Below, piece after piece: positions 47,392-57,235 of a DNA stretch of 64,000 nt (position 1 is its first letter; every line of letters begins with the position of its first letter). Source of the DNA: Mycolicibacterium helvum (lineage in GTDB: Bacteria > Actinomycetota > Actinomycetes > Mycobacteriales > Mycobacteriaceae). Both the position numbers and the translations under genes were made by a program. The notes below the pieces were generated by a model, which was given only the letters and a program-made list of their open reading frames with translations, made no database searches and was not told where the DNA came from. Location: assembly GCF_010731895.1 (NCBI RefSeq), contig NZ_AP022596.1, forward strand, positions 930,001 to 994,000, read 5' to 3'.

Positions 47392-48485
47392 TCCACTGCG
47401 GCGGCGATTCGTTCGTCCGTTGCGGTCAGAGCCACCCGAACGTGCTGCGCACCCCGGGCCCCGTAGAACTCCCCGGGAGCGACCAGAATGCCACGCTCGG
47501 CCAGCCAGGACAGGGTCGTCCGGCACGGCTCACCGCGAGTAGCCCACAAGTACAGCCCCGCCTCGGAATCGTCGACGGTGAAATCCGCTGACCGCATCGC
47601 GGCGAGCAGGACATCGCGGCGGCGCGCATAGCGCTGCCGCTGCTCCAGTTCATGGGCGTCATCGTCGAGCGCGGCCACCATCGCCGCCTGCACCGGCGTC
47701 GGCACCATCATTCCGGCGTGTTTACGCACCGCCAACAACTCCGCGACCACGTCAGGGTCGCCGGCGACGAACCCGGCGCGATACCCCGCCAGTGACGAGC
47801 TCTTGGACAGCGAGTGCACCGCCAGTAGCCCGGTGTGGTCACCGCCGCTGACCGAGGGATGCAGCACCGAGGTCGGCTCCGCCTCCCACGCCAGGCCCAG
47901 ATAGCACTCGTCGGACACCACGAGAGTGCCGCGCTCGCGGGCCCATTCGATCACCTTGCGTAGATGGTCGCGGCCCAGCACCTTGCCCGTCGGGTTACTC
48001 GGAGAGTTGATGAACAGCACCGCGGGCGATTCGGGACCGAGCTGGGTCACCGAATCCGCGGGGATCACCCGGGCGCCGGCCAGCCGCGCCCCCACGTCAT
48101 AGGTGGGATAGGCCAACTCGGGCACCACGACCACGTCGTCGGCACCCACACCCAACAGCGTGGGCAGCCACGCGATCAGCTCCTTGGTGCCGATGACCGG
48201 CAGCACCGCCTGCTCGGTCAGCCCGGTGATGCCGTAGCGCCGGTGCAACGCGGCTACCGCCGAGGCGCGCAGGGCCGGCGTACCCGCGGTCGTCGGATAG
48301 CCCGGTGCGGCGCTGGCCTCGGCGAGGGCGGCCCGGATTACCGGAGCCACCTCGTCCACCGGGGTGCCCACCGACAGGTCGACGATGCCACCGGGGTGCG
48401 CCCGCGCGGTGGCCGTCACTTCGGCAAGGGTGTCCCAGGGGAAGACCGGCAGCGCCGCTGACAGTGGCCGGCGGCGCGCACGCAA
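47379..48485 (-). CDS. PLP aminotransferase, fold type I (Rv1178 homologue, DapC-like)
   Basis: 368 residues. Substrate and cofactor motifs of class I/II aminotransferases: FINSPSNPTGKVL, VVSDECYLGL and the PLP lysine in HSLSKSSSLAGYRAGF. It resembles N-succinyldiaminopimelate aminotransferases of actinobacteria and Rv1178. The reaction in this organism is unproven. The start is uncertain: TTG 48485 opens the frame 14 bp after fdxC, and Rv1178 begins near the LSAALPVFPWDTL segment, where only CTG 48464 is available. It is downstream of fdxC, probably in one operon. Confidence 0.88.
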   Translation of the reverse strand: MRARRRPLSAALPVFPWDTLAEVTATARAHPGGIVDLSVGTPVDEVAPVIRAALAEASAAPGYPTTAGTPALRASAVAALHRRYGITGLTEQAVLPVIGTKELIAWLPTLLGVGADDVVVVPELAYPTYDVGARLAGARVIPADSVTQLGPESPAVLFINSPSNPTGKVLGRDHLRKVIEWARERGTLVVSDECYLGLAWEAEPTSVLHPSVSGGDHTGLLAVHSLSKSSSLAGYRAGFVAGDPDVVAELLAVRKHAGMMVPTPVQAAMVAALDDDAHELEQRQRYARRRDVLLAAMRSADFTVDDSEAGLYLWATRGEPCRTTLSWLAERGILVAPGEFYGARGAQHVRVALTATDERIAAAVERLG

Positions 48486-48499
48486 CGGGATCGGAGGCG

Positions 48500-48823
48500 T
48501 CAGTCCTCTTCCTTGGGCGGCAGATCCTTGATGAACTGCGGGTCGTTATCGGTCTGCCCGACCTTGGAGGCGCCGCCCGGCGAACCGAGTTCGGCGAAGA
48601 AGTCAGCGTTGATCTGGGTGTACTGCGACCACTGATCCGGAACGTCGTCCTCGTAGTAGATCGCCTCGACGGGGCAAACCGGCTCACACGCGCCACAATC
48701 AACGCATTCATCGGGGTGGATGAACAGCATGCGCGCGCCCTCGTAGATGCAGTCGACCGGGCATTCCTCAATACATGCCTTGTCCTTGATGTCGACGCAG
48801 GGTTCGGCAATCGTGTACGTCAC
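48500..48823 (-). CDS. fdxC: 7Fe ferredoxin FdxC
   Basis: 107 residues. Cysteines at 9, 17 and 50 can hold a [3Fe-4S] cluster and those at 21, 40, 43 and 46 a [4Fe-4S] cluster, the pattern of Azotobacter-type 7Fe ferredoxins. Cys25 is the usual non-ligand residue. The acidic C-terminal tail (PPKEED) is typical. It is a soluble low-potential electron carrier, and could feed P450s or other oxygenases. GTG 48823 follows GAGGAGA. Confidence 0.95.
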   Translation of the reverse strand: MTYTIAEPCVDIKDKACIEECPVDCIYEGARMLFIHPDECVDCGACEPVCPVEAIYYEDDVPDQWSQYTQINADFFAELGSPGGASKVGQTDNDPQFIKDLPPKEED

Positions 48824-49102
48824 TGAGGTTCTCCTCGGTCTGTCTACTCGTCGGGGTGGCTGTTATTCGGTGTGGCTGTGTGTCTAGCGCTGGCGCTGAG
48901 AACGCCTAGTATCCGATGCCGGTCGCTGGATAGCCGACTCAGTGTGCCCTAACTTGTCGGATACCCGATACCAGGCCGCTCAGGTGTTCCGCGCGGTAAC
49001 TGATACTAGACGTTTCGTATATTAACTAGCGACAGCCGCAGATGCAGTGGTGACACCGACAGCGCGTCACTATCCCCAGACAACCGAAGGCGGGCAGCCT
49101 CC
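48824..49102. other. Intergenic region between fdxC and fbiC 3' end; operator-like repeats, no gene seen
   Basis: 279 bp with no convincing reading frame. It holds the fdxC promoter region. TATCCGA (about 48910) is repeated in inverted form as TCGGATA (about 48958), followed by a GATACC-CGATACC direct repeat. An A/T-rich stretch, TTTCGTATATTAACTAG, lies near 49014-49030. M. tuberculosis has Rv1174c-Rv1176c in this interval, including a PadR-type regulator; none of them is present here. Confidence 0.5.
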
Positions 49103-51727
49103 TCAGGCAGCGCGGTCGGCGTACGTCGTAGTGCGCTGGCGGGCCGGGCGGCCGATGCCCTCGGCGATGGCGACCAGCTCTTCGACCGACTTCGCCGAGC
49201 CGTTCTCCGAACCCGCCATCCGCGAGATGGTCTCCTCCATCAGCGTTCCGCCCAGATCGTTGGCGCCACCGGTCAGCATCACCTGGGTGCGCTCCACACC
49301 CAGCTTGACCCAGCTGGTCTGGATGTTGGAGATCCTGCCGTGCAGCATGATTCGCGCCAGCGCGTGCACCGCACGGTTGTCGCGGTGCGTCGGCCCGGGC
49401 CGAGCGCCGCCGGCCAGGTACAGCGGCGAGCTCTGGTGCACGAACGGCAGCGGCACGAACTCGGTGAAACCACCGGTGCGATCCTGGATGTCGCGCAACA
49501 CATTGAGGTGACCGACCCAGTGCCGCGGGGTGTCGACGTGGCCGTACATCATCGTCGAGCTGGACCGCAGGCCGACCTCGTGCGCGGTGCTGACCACCTC
49601 GATCCACATCGACGTCGGCAGCTTGCCCTTGGTGAGCACCCAGCGCACTTCATCATCGAGAATCTCGGCGGCCGTGCCGGGGATGGAGCCAAGACCGGCT
49701 TCCCGCAGCGCCGTCAGCCATTCCCGAATGCTCAAGCCGCTCTTGGTGACCCCATTGGAGATCTCCATCGGCGAGAACGCGTGCACGTGCATGGACGGCA
49801 CACGTGCCTTCACCGCGCGCACCAGGTCGGCGTAGCCGGTGACCGGCAACTCGGGGTCGATGCCGCCCTGCATGCACACCTCGGTGGCACCGGCGACGTG
49901 CGCCTCCCAGGCACGGTCGGCGACTTCGTCGGTGGACAGCGAGTAGGCGTCGGCGTCGCCCTTACGTTGGGCGAACGCACAGAACCGGCAGCCGGTGTAG
50001 CAGATGTTGGTGAAATTGATGTTGCGGTTGACCACGAACGTGACGTCGTCGCCGACGGCATCGCGGCGAAGCGAATCAGCAAGGGCTGCAACGGCATCCA
50101 TCGCGGGTCCGTCCGCGGTGGCCAGCGCGAAGTACTCGTCGTCGGTGCATCCGGCAGGATCGCGCTCGGCGGATCGCAACGCGGCCAGCACATCGGTGTC
50201 GAGCCGCTCGGGAGCGCGGGCGGCGAGCTCGTGCACCTTCTCGCGGATGGATTCCCAGTCGCCGAACGCGCTGCCCAGATCACTGCGGGTCTCGGTCAGC
50301 CGGCCCTCGCTGTCGATCGCCGTGTGCAGGTCGGTGCGCCCCAGCGACTCGGTCGCCTCATCGGGCTCCTGCCAGGGCCGGCCTACCGGATTGACGTCGA
50401 GGGCGTAACCGGTCTCGGGGTCGGCCAGCGCCTCGACGTGCCCGTAAACGCGGGGGTCGATCCAGGCTGCACCGGCCTGCACGTACTGCGGCTGGGCCGT
50501 CAGACGCTGCACCAGGTCGTAGCCCGCCTCGGCGGTCACCGCGGCCAGCTCGTCAAGCGCGGGCCACGGCCGTTCGGGGTTGACGTGGTCGGGCGTCAGC
50601 GGCGACACCCCGCCCCAGTCGTCGACGCCCGCGCCGATCAGGGCGAGGCACTCCTGCCGCGACACCAGGTTCGGTGGGGCCTGGATGCGCATCTTGGGCC
50701 CCATCACCAGGCGGGTCACCGCCAGTGTGGCCAGGAAGTCGTCGATGTCGGCATCGGGCACCGACGCCATCGCGGTGTGGTCCTTGGCCCGGAAGTTCTG
50801 CACGATCACTTCCTGGACATGGCCGAATTCCTTGTGCGAGCGCCGGATCGCGTGGATGGTCTCGGCGCGCTCGATCAGCGTCTCGCCGATGCCCACCAGC
50901 AGACCCGTGGTGAAGGGAACTGAAAGCCTGCCAGCGTCATCCAACGTCCGCAGCCGCACGGCGGGATCCTTGTCGGGACTGCCGTAATGGGCCTCGCCCT
51001 TGGTCTCGAACAGCCGGCGCGAGGTCGTCTCGAGCATCATGCCCATCGAGGGCGCCACCGGCTTGAGCCGCGACAGCTCCGACCAGCTCATCACACCGGG
51101 GTTCAGATGCGGGAGCAGACCGGTCTCTTCGAGCACCCGGATCGCCATCGCCCGCACATAGTCCAGCGTGGAGTCATAGCCCCGCTCGTCGAGCCACTGC
51201 TTGGCTTCTGGCCAGCGCGCCTCCGGACGGTCACCGAGAGTGAACAGGGCTTCCTTGCAACCCAATTCGGCGCCGCGCCGCGCAACGTCGAGTATTTCGT
51301 CGGGCTCCATGAACATGCCCTGGCCCTGCGCTCGCAGCTTGCCCGGCACCGTGACGAACGTGCAGTAGTGGCAGGTGTCGCGGCACAGGTGCGTCACCGG
51401 GATGAACACCTTGCGCGAATACGTCACCGGCAGGCGACCGTTCGCACCGCGGCGGCCGGCCGATTCCAGGCCGGCATCGCGGACCCGGGCCGCACTGGCA
51501 CACAGATCCACGAGATCATCGCCCCGGGCGGTCAGCGCGATCGCCGCCTCGTCGACATTGAGCGCGACACCATCCCGGGCGCGACGCAGGACACGTCTCA
51601 TCGCCGCAGGCGAGGGAGCTTCGGTCCGCGGCGGAACCACCGGGATGGGCAGCGGACTACTTGGCTGCGAGTTCAGGGCCACTCCCCGATAACCGTCCAG
51701 AGCTGGGAAATCATCCGGGTGTCTCAC
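49103..51727 (-). CDS. fbiC: 7,8-didemethyl-8-hydroxy-5-deazariboflavin (FO) synthase FbiC
   Basis: 874 residues with two fused radical-SAM enzymes. The N-terminal CofG-like half has the cluster motif CRDTCHYC (C-x3-C-x2-C). The C-terminal CofH-like half has CYTGCRFC. Together they build FO, the flavin-like core of coenzyme F420, from tyrosine and a pyrimidine. Archaea use two proteins. GTG 51727 is the longest start; GTG 51682 (ALNSQPSS) would give 859 residues, closer to the 856 of Rv1173. Confidence 0.97.
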   Translation of the reverse strand: MRHPDDFPALDGYRGVALNSQPSSPLPIPVVPPRTEAPSPAAMRRVLRRARDGVALNVDEAAIALTARGDDLVDLCASAARVRDAGLESAGRRGANGRLPVTYSRKVFIPVTHLCRDTCHYCTFVTVPGKLRAQGQGMFMEPDEILDVARRGAELGCKEALFTLGDRPEARWPEAKQWLDERGYDSTLDYVRAMAIRVLEETGLLPHLNPGVMSWSELSRLKPVAPSMGMMLETTSRRLFETKGEAHYGSPDKDPAVRLRTLDDAGRLSVPFTTGLLVGIGETLIERAETIHAIRRSHKEFGHVQEVIVQNFRAKDHTAMASVPDADIDDFLATLAVTRLVMGPKMRIQAPPNLVSRQECLALIGAGVDDWGGVSPLTPDHVNPERPWPALDELAAVTAEAGYDLVQRLTAQPQYVQAGAAWIDPRVYGHVEALADPETGYALDVNPVGRPWQEPDEATESLGRTDLHTAIDSEGRLTETRSDLGSAFGDWESIREKVHELAARAPERLDTDVLAALRSAERDPAGCTDDEYFALATADGPAMDAVAALADSLRRDAVGDDVTFVVNRNINFTNICYTGCRFCAFAQRKGDADAYSLSTDEVADRAWEAHVAGATEVCMQGGIDPELPVTGYADLVRAVKARVPSMHVHAFSPMEISNGVTKSGLSIREWLTALREAGLGSIPGTAAEILDDEVRWVLTKGKLPTSMWIEVVSTAHEVGLRSSSTMMYGHVDTPRHWVGHLNVLRDIQDRTGGFTEFVPLPFVHQSSPLYLAGGARPGPTHRDNRAVHALARIMLHGRISNIQTSWVKLGVERTQVMLTGGANDLGGTLMEETISRMAGSENGSAKSVEELVAIAEGIGRPARQRTTTYADRAA

Positions 51728-51901
51728 AATCTGAAACTCGGGTGACGGACATGGTCCACACAGTAGTCCGCGCAGTTAACGGCGCGACCCCGTGTCTCAG
51801 CGCCCCACAAACACGCGGACACGGCTAAGAAAGTTGTAACACTGCGCCATCAGCAACGTAAATTGTCGTTGTTAGCTGAAATCCAAGCAGGGGGTTCCGC
51901 C

Positions 51902-52825
51902 ATGACCGTGTCCACCCGTTCCTATCTGACGGCAGGTGTGGCGGCGATGGTCGTCGGGGCTATCACACTCGTCCCGATCCAGCCATCGGCACCGGCCTCG
52001 ATCACGACGGACACCGTGCGCCTGTCGGCAGCCGTTCAGCCCCTGGTAAACCAGGTCGACACCGCTGCGGCGGTGCTGGGCCAGGCCTCCCCCGCGGCGG
52101 CGGTGCAGCAACCCCACACCCAGGCCGCGGCGCAGGCGAACAACAACGCGTCGAACGCCATCGATGCCGCCTACAACGTGATCATGTACTGGGCGAACTA
52201 CTGGGCCAACGACCTCGGGCCGTATTTACTGGGATGGATCCCGTTGGGCTATCTCATCAGCGACCAGATTCAGATCTGGTACAACAACTTCACCGTGCCA
52301 GTGGCCAACTCCTTCGTCTACGACTTCCTCGACCCGGTGGTCAATGACTTCTGGAACCCGTCCGTGTGGGGTAACGGCCTGAGAGCCCTTGCCAACACCA
52401 CCGGCACCGCCCTGGGCCAGACCATCAACGCAGAGATCAACTACATCGTCACGCTGCAGTGGTTCCCAATCCCGCTGCCGCCATTGCCAGGGTCGGCTGC
52501 CGCCGCGGCGAGGGTGCCCGCCGCCGCCGCAAGCGCTGACCAGGCTGCGCCGGCCAAAGCGGCCGCCACCACGGGAACGGGCCACTCCGCCCGCCTGCAG
52601 GTGGTCACCCAATCGGCGGGCACGCTGACCGCCGAAGCGGTCACCGACACCGCCGTCACCACCGTCACCACCCCCAGCGCGTCGAAGTCCGCCAAGGCCG
52701 ACAACACCAGTGCGACATCCGGCAAGAGTGGCGCGGCCAAGTCACAAGGTGACACCGGTAAGAAGCAGGGCACGGCGGGCTCGGCACGCAGCCACGGTCC
52801 GACGGCGGACAAGGCCGCCAAGTAA
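51902..52825 (+). CDS. Secreted Ala/Ser/Lys-tailed protein A (mycobacterial unknown family)
   Basis: 307 residues. An N-terminal signal or anchor segment (about 6-27) is followed by ASITTDTVRLSAAVQPLV. A mixed central region is rich in Trp, Tyr and Asn (about 75-195), and a low-complexity tail of Ala, Thr, Ser and Lys follows (about 205-307). The same three-part plan, including the early ITT motif, recurs in the genes at 57541 and 58707. ATG 51902 lies behind GGGGG. No function is known to me; the positive tail could bind anionic cell-wall polymers. Confidence 0.75.
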   Translation: MTVSTRSYLTAGVAAMVVGAITLVPIQPSAPASITTDTVRLSAAVQPLVNQVDTAAAVLGQASPAAAVQQPHTQAAAQANNNASNAIDAAYNVIMYWANYWANDLGPYLLGWIPLGYLISDQIQIWYNNFTVPVANSFVYDFLDPVVNDFWNPSVWGNGLRALANTTGTALGQTINAEINYIVTLQWFPIPLPPLPGSAAAAARVPAAAASADQAAPAKAAATTGTGHSARLQVVTQSAGTLTAEAVTDTAVTTVTTPSASKSAKADNTSATSGKSGAAKSQGDTGKKQGTAGSARSHGPTADKAAK

Positions 52826-52830
52826 CAGCC

Positions 52831-53265
52831 TCAGCGAGGACGGTTGTGCCGCCACAGGAGAAGCGCCGGCGGCGCGGCGCCCAGCGCCAGGAACACCAAG
52901 ACCGAGTAGGCCATCACGCCCGGGCCGCCGAAGACGATGTCGCCGCCCGGCCCGCCGAGCGTCAGCAGGGCGACGGTGACCAGCCACGTCAGCAACGGCA
53001 GTGCGGCCAGGCGGTCCGAATCCGTCCAATGCACGGCCGCCCACACCAGGGCCAGATTCACCAGCCCAGTGACCAACGCGCTGATCGGGAACGGCACCGA
53101 GCCGAGATACAACGGCAGAAGTAGCGCGCCGGTCACTGCCGAGATGACGCCGTCGACGGCGAGCAGCGCGAGCACCACGGCGCGAATGGCCGGGTCGGTC
53201 TTATCTGGGTCTTCGTTGACCGCGACGGGACGTTTGGTGGCGGTCAGGTCGGGATGCTGCTTCAA
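52831..53265 (-). CDS. Conserved membrane protein (Rv1171 homologue)
   Basis: 144 residues with four predicted membrane helices (about 28-52, 57-80, 88-108, 112-134) and a short basic C-terminus. There are no catalytic motifs. It lies 6 bp after mshB in the same direction, as Rv1171 does after Rv1170, so it is probably co-transcribed. The function is unknown. Confidence 0.8.
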   Translation of the reverse strand: MKQHPDLTATKRPVAVNEDPDKTDPAIRAVVLALLAVDGVISAVTGALLLPLYLGSVPFPISALVTGLVNLALVWAAVHWTDSDRLAALPLLTWLVTVALLTLGGPGGDIVFGGPGVMAYSVLVFLALGAAPPALLLWRHNRPR

Positions 53266-53271
53266 ACCCGC

Positions 53272-54138
53272 CTACTGTCCGAAGCCGAGACCGGCGAGCA
53301 GGTCGGTCTCCCAACCACGCTCGTCGGTCGGGCCTGCGGTGCCCTCGACGAGCACATAGTGTTCGGCGGCCAGCACCGGTAGGACGAGCTTGTTGGACAG
53401 GGTGAATGCCCGCCGGGTCGGACCGACCAGCATCTGAGTGGCGTGCGCGGCGATGGCGTCCACCTTGGCGGCGACGTGTTCAGGCGCCTCGACGACGGCG
53501 GTGATCTTCTCGTCGGAGAAGCCGAATTCGACGTCGGCGGGCGGCCGGATCCAGTCTTCCAACACGTCCTCATCGCCGAGCGCATTGACGCCGTCGCGAA
53601 AAGCGCTGGCCCCGATGACACCCCAGTAGAACTTCGGCACCTTCCACGTCGCGGCGGCGACGGCGGCAGTCGTGATGCGGTGGGTCTGAATGTGGTCGGG
53701 GTGCCCGTAGCCGCCGTCGGGGTCGTAGGTGGCGACCACGTGGGGCCGCAACTCGTCGATGACGGCGGTCAGCAGCCCGACGGCCTCGTCGAAATCGGCG
53801 TCGACGAACTTGGTGCGACCGCGCGCCGGGGTGCCGGGCATGCCCGAGTCGCGCCACCGACCCGCACCGCCGAGAAACCGCGGCCCCGGTAAGCCCAACT
53901 TCTGCAGGGCGGTCGTCAGTTCGGCGATCCGGTAGCCACCGAGCTGGTCGGCTTCGTCGACCGCCAGCCGCAGCCACCGATCGTCGATGATCTCGCCCTC
54001 TTCACCGAGCGTGCAGGTGACGACGGTGACCTCGGCACCCCGTCGCACGTAGCGCGCGATGGTGACGCCGTTGTTCATCGTCTCGTCGTCGGGGTGGGCG
54101 TGAACGAACAACAACCGCGGAGTCTCCTGCGAAGCCAC
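53272..54138 (-). CDS. mshB: GlcNAc-Ins deacetylase MshB (mycothiol pathway)
   Basis: 288 residues from GTG 54138, since similarity to Rv1170 begins with [15 protein letters not shown]. Zinc and base residues: His15 and Asp18 in AHPDD and the later His of [12 protein letters not shown]. It removes acetate from GlcNAc-inositol, the second committed reaction of mycothiol synthesis. M. tuberculosis MshB has 303 residues, and an internal loop after HPDH is shorter here. A TAGTGT hexamer 7 nt before the GTG suggests a leaderless message. It is divergent from the CLC gene. Confidence 0.94.
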   Translation of the reverse strand: MASQETPRLLFVHAHPDDETMNNGVTIARYVRRGAEVTVVTCTLGEEGEIIDDRWLRLAVDEADQLGGYRIAELTTALQKLGLPGPRFLGGAGRWRDSGMPGTPARGRTKFVDADFDEAVGLLTAVIDELRPHVVATYDPDGGYGHPDHIQTHRITTAAVAAATWKVPKFYWGVIGASAFRDGVNALGDEDVLEDWIRPPADVEFGFSDEKITAVVEAPEHVAAKVDAIAAHATQMLVGPTRRAFTLSNKLVLPVLAAEHYVLVEGTAGPTDERGWETDLLAGLGFGQ

Positions 54139-54145
54139 GAACGTC

Positions 54146-54151
54146 ACACTA
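54146..54151 (-). promoter_or_regulatory. Putative -10 element (TAGTGT) for mshB
   Basis: TANNNT hexamer 7 nt before GTG 54138. The divergent CLC gene has TAGATT at 54167-54172, so the two start signals are 15 bp apart. Confidence 0.45.
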
Positions 54152-54166
54152 CCGGGGTTGGTGGCA

Positions 54167-54172
54167 TAGATT
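54167..54172 (+). promoter_or_regulatory. Putative -10 element (TAGATT) for the CLC gene
   Basis: TANNNT hexamer 6 nt before GTG 54179, no SD; leaderless transcription is predicted. Confidence 0.45.
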
Positions 54173-54178
54173 CGGCCC

Positions 54179-55417
54179 GTGAACCGGCGCGACCTGGAGT
54201 TCGCCTGCGCGATCATGGCGATCGGTCTGCTGGCCGGGCTCGCCGGCGCCGCGACGACGTTGGTGCTGCACGCCGTGGAGCACCTCACCTATCACTACAG
54301 CTTCGGAACACTGCTCGACGGCGTCTCCGGTTCCAGCCCGGTGCGACGCGCGGTGGGACCGATGATCGGCGGCGCCCTGGCCGGTCTGGGCTGGTGGCTG
54401 CTTCGCCGGCGGAATCCGGTGCCCTCGTTGACCGATGCCATCAACGCACCCGGGCCGATGCAAAGGCTGACGTTGACCATCGACGCCGGTCTACAGGTGC
54501 TACTGGTCGGCGCCGGTGCGTCCCTGGGCCGAGAGGGCGCCCCGCGGCAATTCGCCGCCGCGCTGGGCGATCTGGGCACGTCGAGATTGGCTCTGACCGC
54601 CAGCGACCGTCGCATCTTGCTGGGCTGCGCGGCGGGCGCGGGCCTGGCTGCGGTCTACAGCGTGCCGATGGGTGGCGCCCTGTTCGCCATCCAGATTGTG
54701 CTGCGCAGCTGGCGTCTGCGTACGGTCGGCACGGCGCTGATCACCTCGAGCATCGCGGTGGCAGTGGCGGCTCCGGTCACCCGCCTCGACGTGCCGCTGC
54801 ACTGGCCGAATCCCGAGCTGTCCTACCTGCTCACCGGATTCGCGATCCTGCTCGCCCCGTTGGCGCTGGCGGTGGGCCGGGGGTTCAACCGGCTGATGGA
54901 CCACGCCAGAGCGCATCGGGTCGGCAACTCGTGGCTCCTGATCCCGGCGATCGCGGCCGCCGGGCTGTCGATCGGGGTCCTGTCCCACTGGTGGCCTGAG
55001 TTACCGGGCAATGGCAAGAGCGTGTTGACCGTCAGCGTCGCCGACGGCCTGACCCTCGCCTCGGCCGGGGTCATCCTGCTGCTCAAGCCACTGCTGACCG
55101 CGCTGTTTCTCCGTGCCGGCGCGGTCGGCGGTCTGCTCACCCCCGCGCTGGCGACCGGCGCGGCGATGGGCTCGGTGGTGGCGATCGCGGTGAACACGTG
55201 GACACCGGTGACGGTGAACGTGCCTGCGGTGTCACTGGCCTGTGCCGCGGGCGTGCTGGCGATCACCCAGAGCGCGCCCGCGTGGGCCGCGCTGTTCGTG
55301 TGGGAGCTGGCCCACCCGCCGTTGTGGCTACTGATCGTCTTCGCCGCCGCGGCAGCCGGCGCGTATCTGCTCGACAATCTGCTCAAGCCCCGGGCCGAGC
55401 GGAAACCACCCCACTGA
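54179..55417 (+). CDS. CLC-family anion channel/transporter with atypical filter
   Basis: 412 residues and about ten membrane helices. Canonical CLC motifs are altered. GSGIP is replaced by RNPVP (78-82, Ser to Asn), GREGP reads GREGA (117-121, gating Glu119 kept) and GxFxP reads GLLTP (318-322). The inner proton glutamate of ClcA (IEE, Glu203) is missing: the segment is AIQI (170-173). Loss of inner Glu and altered GREGx occur in fluoride-exporting CLCs, but the match is partial. It moves an anion, which one is open. GTG 54179 start, divergent from mshB. Confidence 0.85.
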   Translation: MNRRDLEFACAIMAIGLLAGLAGAATTLVLHAVEHLTYHYSFGTLLDGVSGSSPVRRAVGPMIGGALAGLGWWLLRRRNPVPSLTDAINAPGPMQRLTLTIDAGLQVLLVGAGASLGREGAPRQFAAALGDLGTSRLALTASDRRILLGCAAGAGLAAVYSVPMGGALFAIQIVLRSWRLRTVGTALITSSIAVAVAAPVTRLDVPLHWPNPELSYLLTGFAILLAPLALAVGRGFNRLMDHARAHRVGNSWLLIPAIAAAGLSIGVLSHWWPELPGNGKSVLTVSVADGLTLASAGVILLLKPLLTALFLRAGAVGGLLTPALATGAAMGSVVAIAVNTWTPVTVNVPAVSLACAAGVLAITQSAPAWAALFVWELAHPPLWLLIVFAAAAAGAYLLDNLLKPRAERKPPH

Positions 55418-55419
55418 CC

Positions 55420-55896
55420 TCATTTGCAGAGGTCGGCGACCTGCCTGCGCTCGAAGTCGCCTTCGGCCTGCCGCGCGGCCTGCCGGGGATCGTTGTACGG
55501 CACACCGGCCAGCGCGTTCATTCCGACTTCCTGCAGGTCGCGGGCGAAAGCTCGGACGGCGCCGGCGAGATGGGCCGGGGTGTTGGCGTCCAGCTGGCGC
55601 ATCAGGTAGTCGCCACCGCCGAGCAGTGCCAGGCTCGCATTGGCAGGCGCCAGATCACTGCGCGACTGTATGGCAGTCACCATCTCGAAGGCGGTACATA
55701 CGCGCGTCTTCGGATCACCACGCAGCGCAACGCCATTGGCTTCGTTCGTCGACACGCGCACCGCCACCCAGATGGACACCGCCAGCGCAGTCACCGCGAG
55801 CAGGATGGCGAATGGCACCAGCCGCTGCCAAATTGTCGGCGCGGTAAGCGTTGGCGCGGAACGCACTTCGACATCTTGGTCGGCATCCGACATCAA
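55420..55896 (-). CDS. Single-pass membrane protein of unknown function
   Basis: 158 residues. A short acidic cytosolic N-terminus is followed by one membrane helix (about 27-48) and an outer domain of about 110 residues with two cysteines (VCTAFEM and the last-but-one residue), which could form a disulfide. The layout resembles small Mce-associated and other mycobacterial envelope proteins, without a firm family. It starts ATG 55896 or 55893. The stop lies 2 bp from the convergent CLC stop. Confidence 0.7.
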   Translation of the reverse strand: MMSDADQDVEVRSAPTLTAPTIWQRLVPFAILLAVTALAVSIWVAVRVSTNEANGVALRGDPKTRVCTAFEMVTAIQSRSDLAPANASLALLGGGDYLMRQLDANTPAHLAGAVRAFARDLQEVGMNALAGVPYNDPRQAARQAEGDFERRQVADLCK

Positions 55897-56191
55897 CCGA
55901 CTATATCGGCGTGAATTGGACTATGGATACCCGTTTGCCCATTTTCTCCGGCGAAAACCAAAGGGCACCAATGCATCTGGCCGACCGATCCCGCCAACGG
56001 AGATTGCCAGTTTCGTAAATGACCGTCGAGCCGAGATTACGGTCGACCCACCTGAATCGGGCTATTTTGGTTGCGCACCGCACCACCTACCGCGAACCGA
56101 TCTTTGCCAACACGGGCCGCGACAGGGTAGTCGTCAAACGTCGTCGTAGGGAGACCTGACAACGGCGGCCGCATCGGGTAGAAGAATCCTG
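55897..56191. other. Intergenic region, 295 bp, no gene seen
   Basis: It separates two divergent genes and is less GC-rich than its flanks. GTAGAAGAATCC near 56179-56190 may hold the promoter of the methyltransferase gene. No convincing reading frame or strong palindrome was found. Confidence 0.4.
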
Positions 56192-57235
56192 GTGGAAAAC
56201 TCGCCCCTTCAGAGCGCAATGGCCCGCCGACTGCACCGGCGTGCGATCGCCACCGGCGAGATCAGCGTGCCCGCAGTGCCCGGCATGCTCGAAGAATATG
56301 TGGCGATGTGCGCCGGGCTGTTCGAAAGCCTGGGCCGGGGGTTCTCCGACGAGGAGCTCGACAACCTCCGTTACATCCTCAACGACCAGCTCAACGAAGC
56401 CTTTGCCGCCTCACCGCGCTCGGAGATCGTGATCACCTACAACGCGCCGGTGGGGATGGTGGTGAATTACCACGTGAAGTGCCGCTGGTGGTCGGTCGAG
56501 GGCGCCTACGAGAACTGGATCGCCACCCGCGAACCACCGCTGTTCGGCTCTGAGCCCGACGCCCGGGTGTGGAACTTGGCCGGTGAGGCGGGCGATCCCC
56601 GCACCTACCCGATCCTCGACCTGGGCGCCGGGACCGGGCGCAATGCCCTGGCACTGGCCCGCCGTGGCCATCCGGTCGACGCGGTGGAGATGACGCCCTC
56701 ATTCGCCGAGACCATCCTCGTGAGCGCGCAACGCGACTCACTGGCCGTCCGCGTGCTGCAGCGCGACATCTTCGCGACGCTGGACGATCTGCGCCGCGAC
56801 TACCAGCTGATCCTGCTGTCGGAGGTGGTGTCGGACTTCCGTTCGGCGGATCAGCTGCGCGGCGTCTTCGATCTGGCCTCGCAATGCCTGGCCCCCGGCG
56901 GCCGATTGCTTTTCAACGCCTTCGTCGCACACCGGGACTACACCCCCGACGAGGGCGCCCTTCAACTGGGCCAACAGTGCTACACCACCATTTTCACCCA
57001 GCCGCAGATGGCCGACGCGCTGGCCGGGTTCCCGCTGACGCTGGTGTCCGACGAGTCGGTGTACGACTACGAGAAGGAACATCTGCCGGCGGAATCATGG
57101 CCTCCCACCAGCTGGTATGCCGACTGGGTCAGCGGCCAGGACGTGTTCGACGTCCCCCGCGCGGATCGGCCGATCGAGATGCGGTGGCTGATCTACGAAA
57201 AGCCCAACATGGTCGGCGGCCCTGCGATCGGCTGA
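56192..57235 (+). CDS. Class I SAM-dependent methyltransferase, unknown substrate
   Basis: 347 residues. The SAM-binding motif I LDLGAGTGRNALAL is at 142-155, VDAVEMTP gives motif II and LLSEVVSDF the post-II strand. An N-terminal helical domain of about 130 residues precedes it, with a conserved-looking CRWW-SVEGAYENW part. The core resembles the tellurite-resistance TehB-like group. GTG 56192 opens the frame; no SD is seen. It stands alone between a divergent membrane protein and a secreted protein. Confidence 0.8.
   Translation: MENSPLQSAMARRLHRRAIATGEISVPAVPGMLEEYVAMCAGLFESLGRGFSDEELDNLRYILNDQLNEAFAASPRSEIVITYNAPVGMVVNYHVKCRWWSVEGAYENWIATREPPLFGSEPDARVWNLAGEAGDPRTYPILDLGAGTGRNALALARRGHPVDAVEMTPSFAETILVSAQRDSLAVRVLQRDIFATLDDLRRDYQLILLSEVVSDFRSADQLRGVFDLASQCLAPGGRLLFNAFVAHRDYTPDEGALQLGQQCYTTIFTQPQMADALAGFPLTLVSDESVYDYEKEHLPAESWPPTSWYADWVSGQDVFDVPRADRPIEMRWLIYEKPNMVGGPAIG

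Noticed and set aside
49340..50923. 527-codon open frame antisense to fbiC
   Set aside because: FbiC is conserved through the whole interval; the opposite frame has His/Arg/Gly-biased shadow composition.
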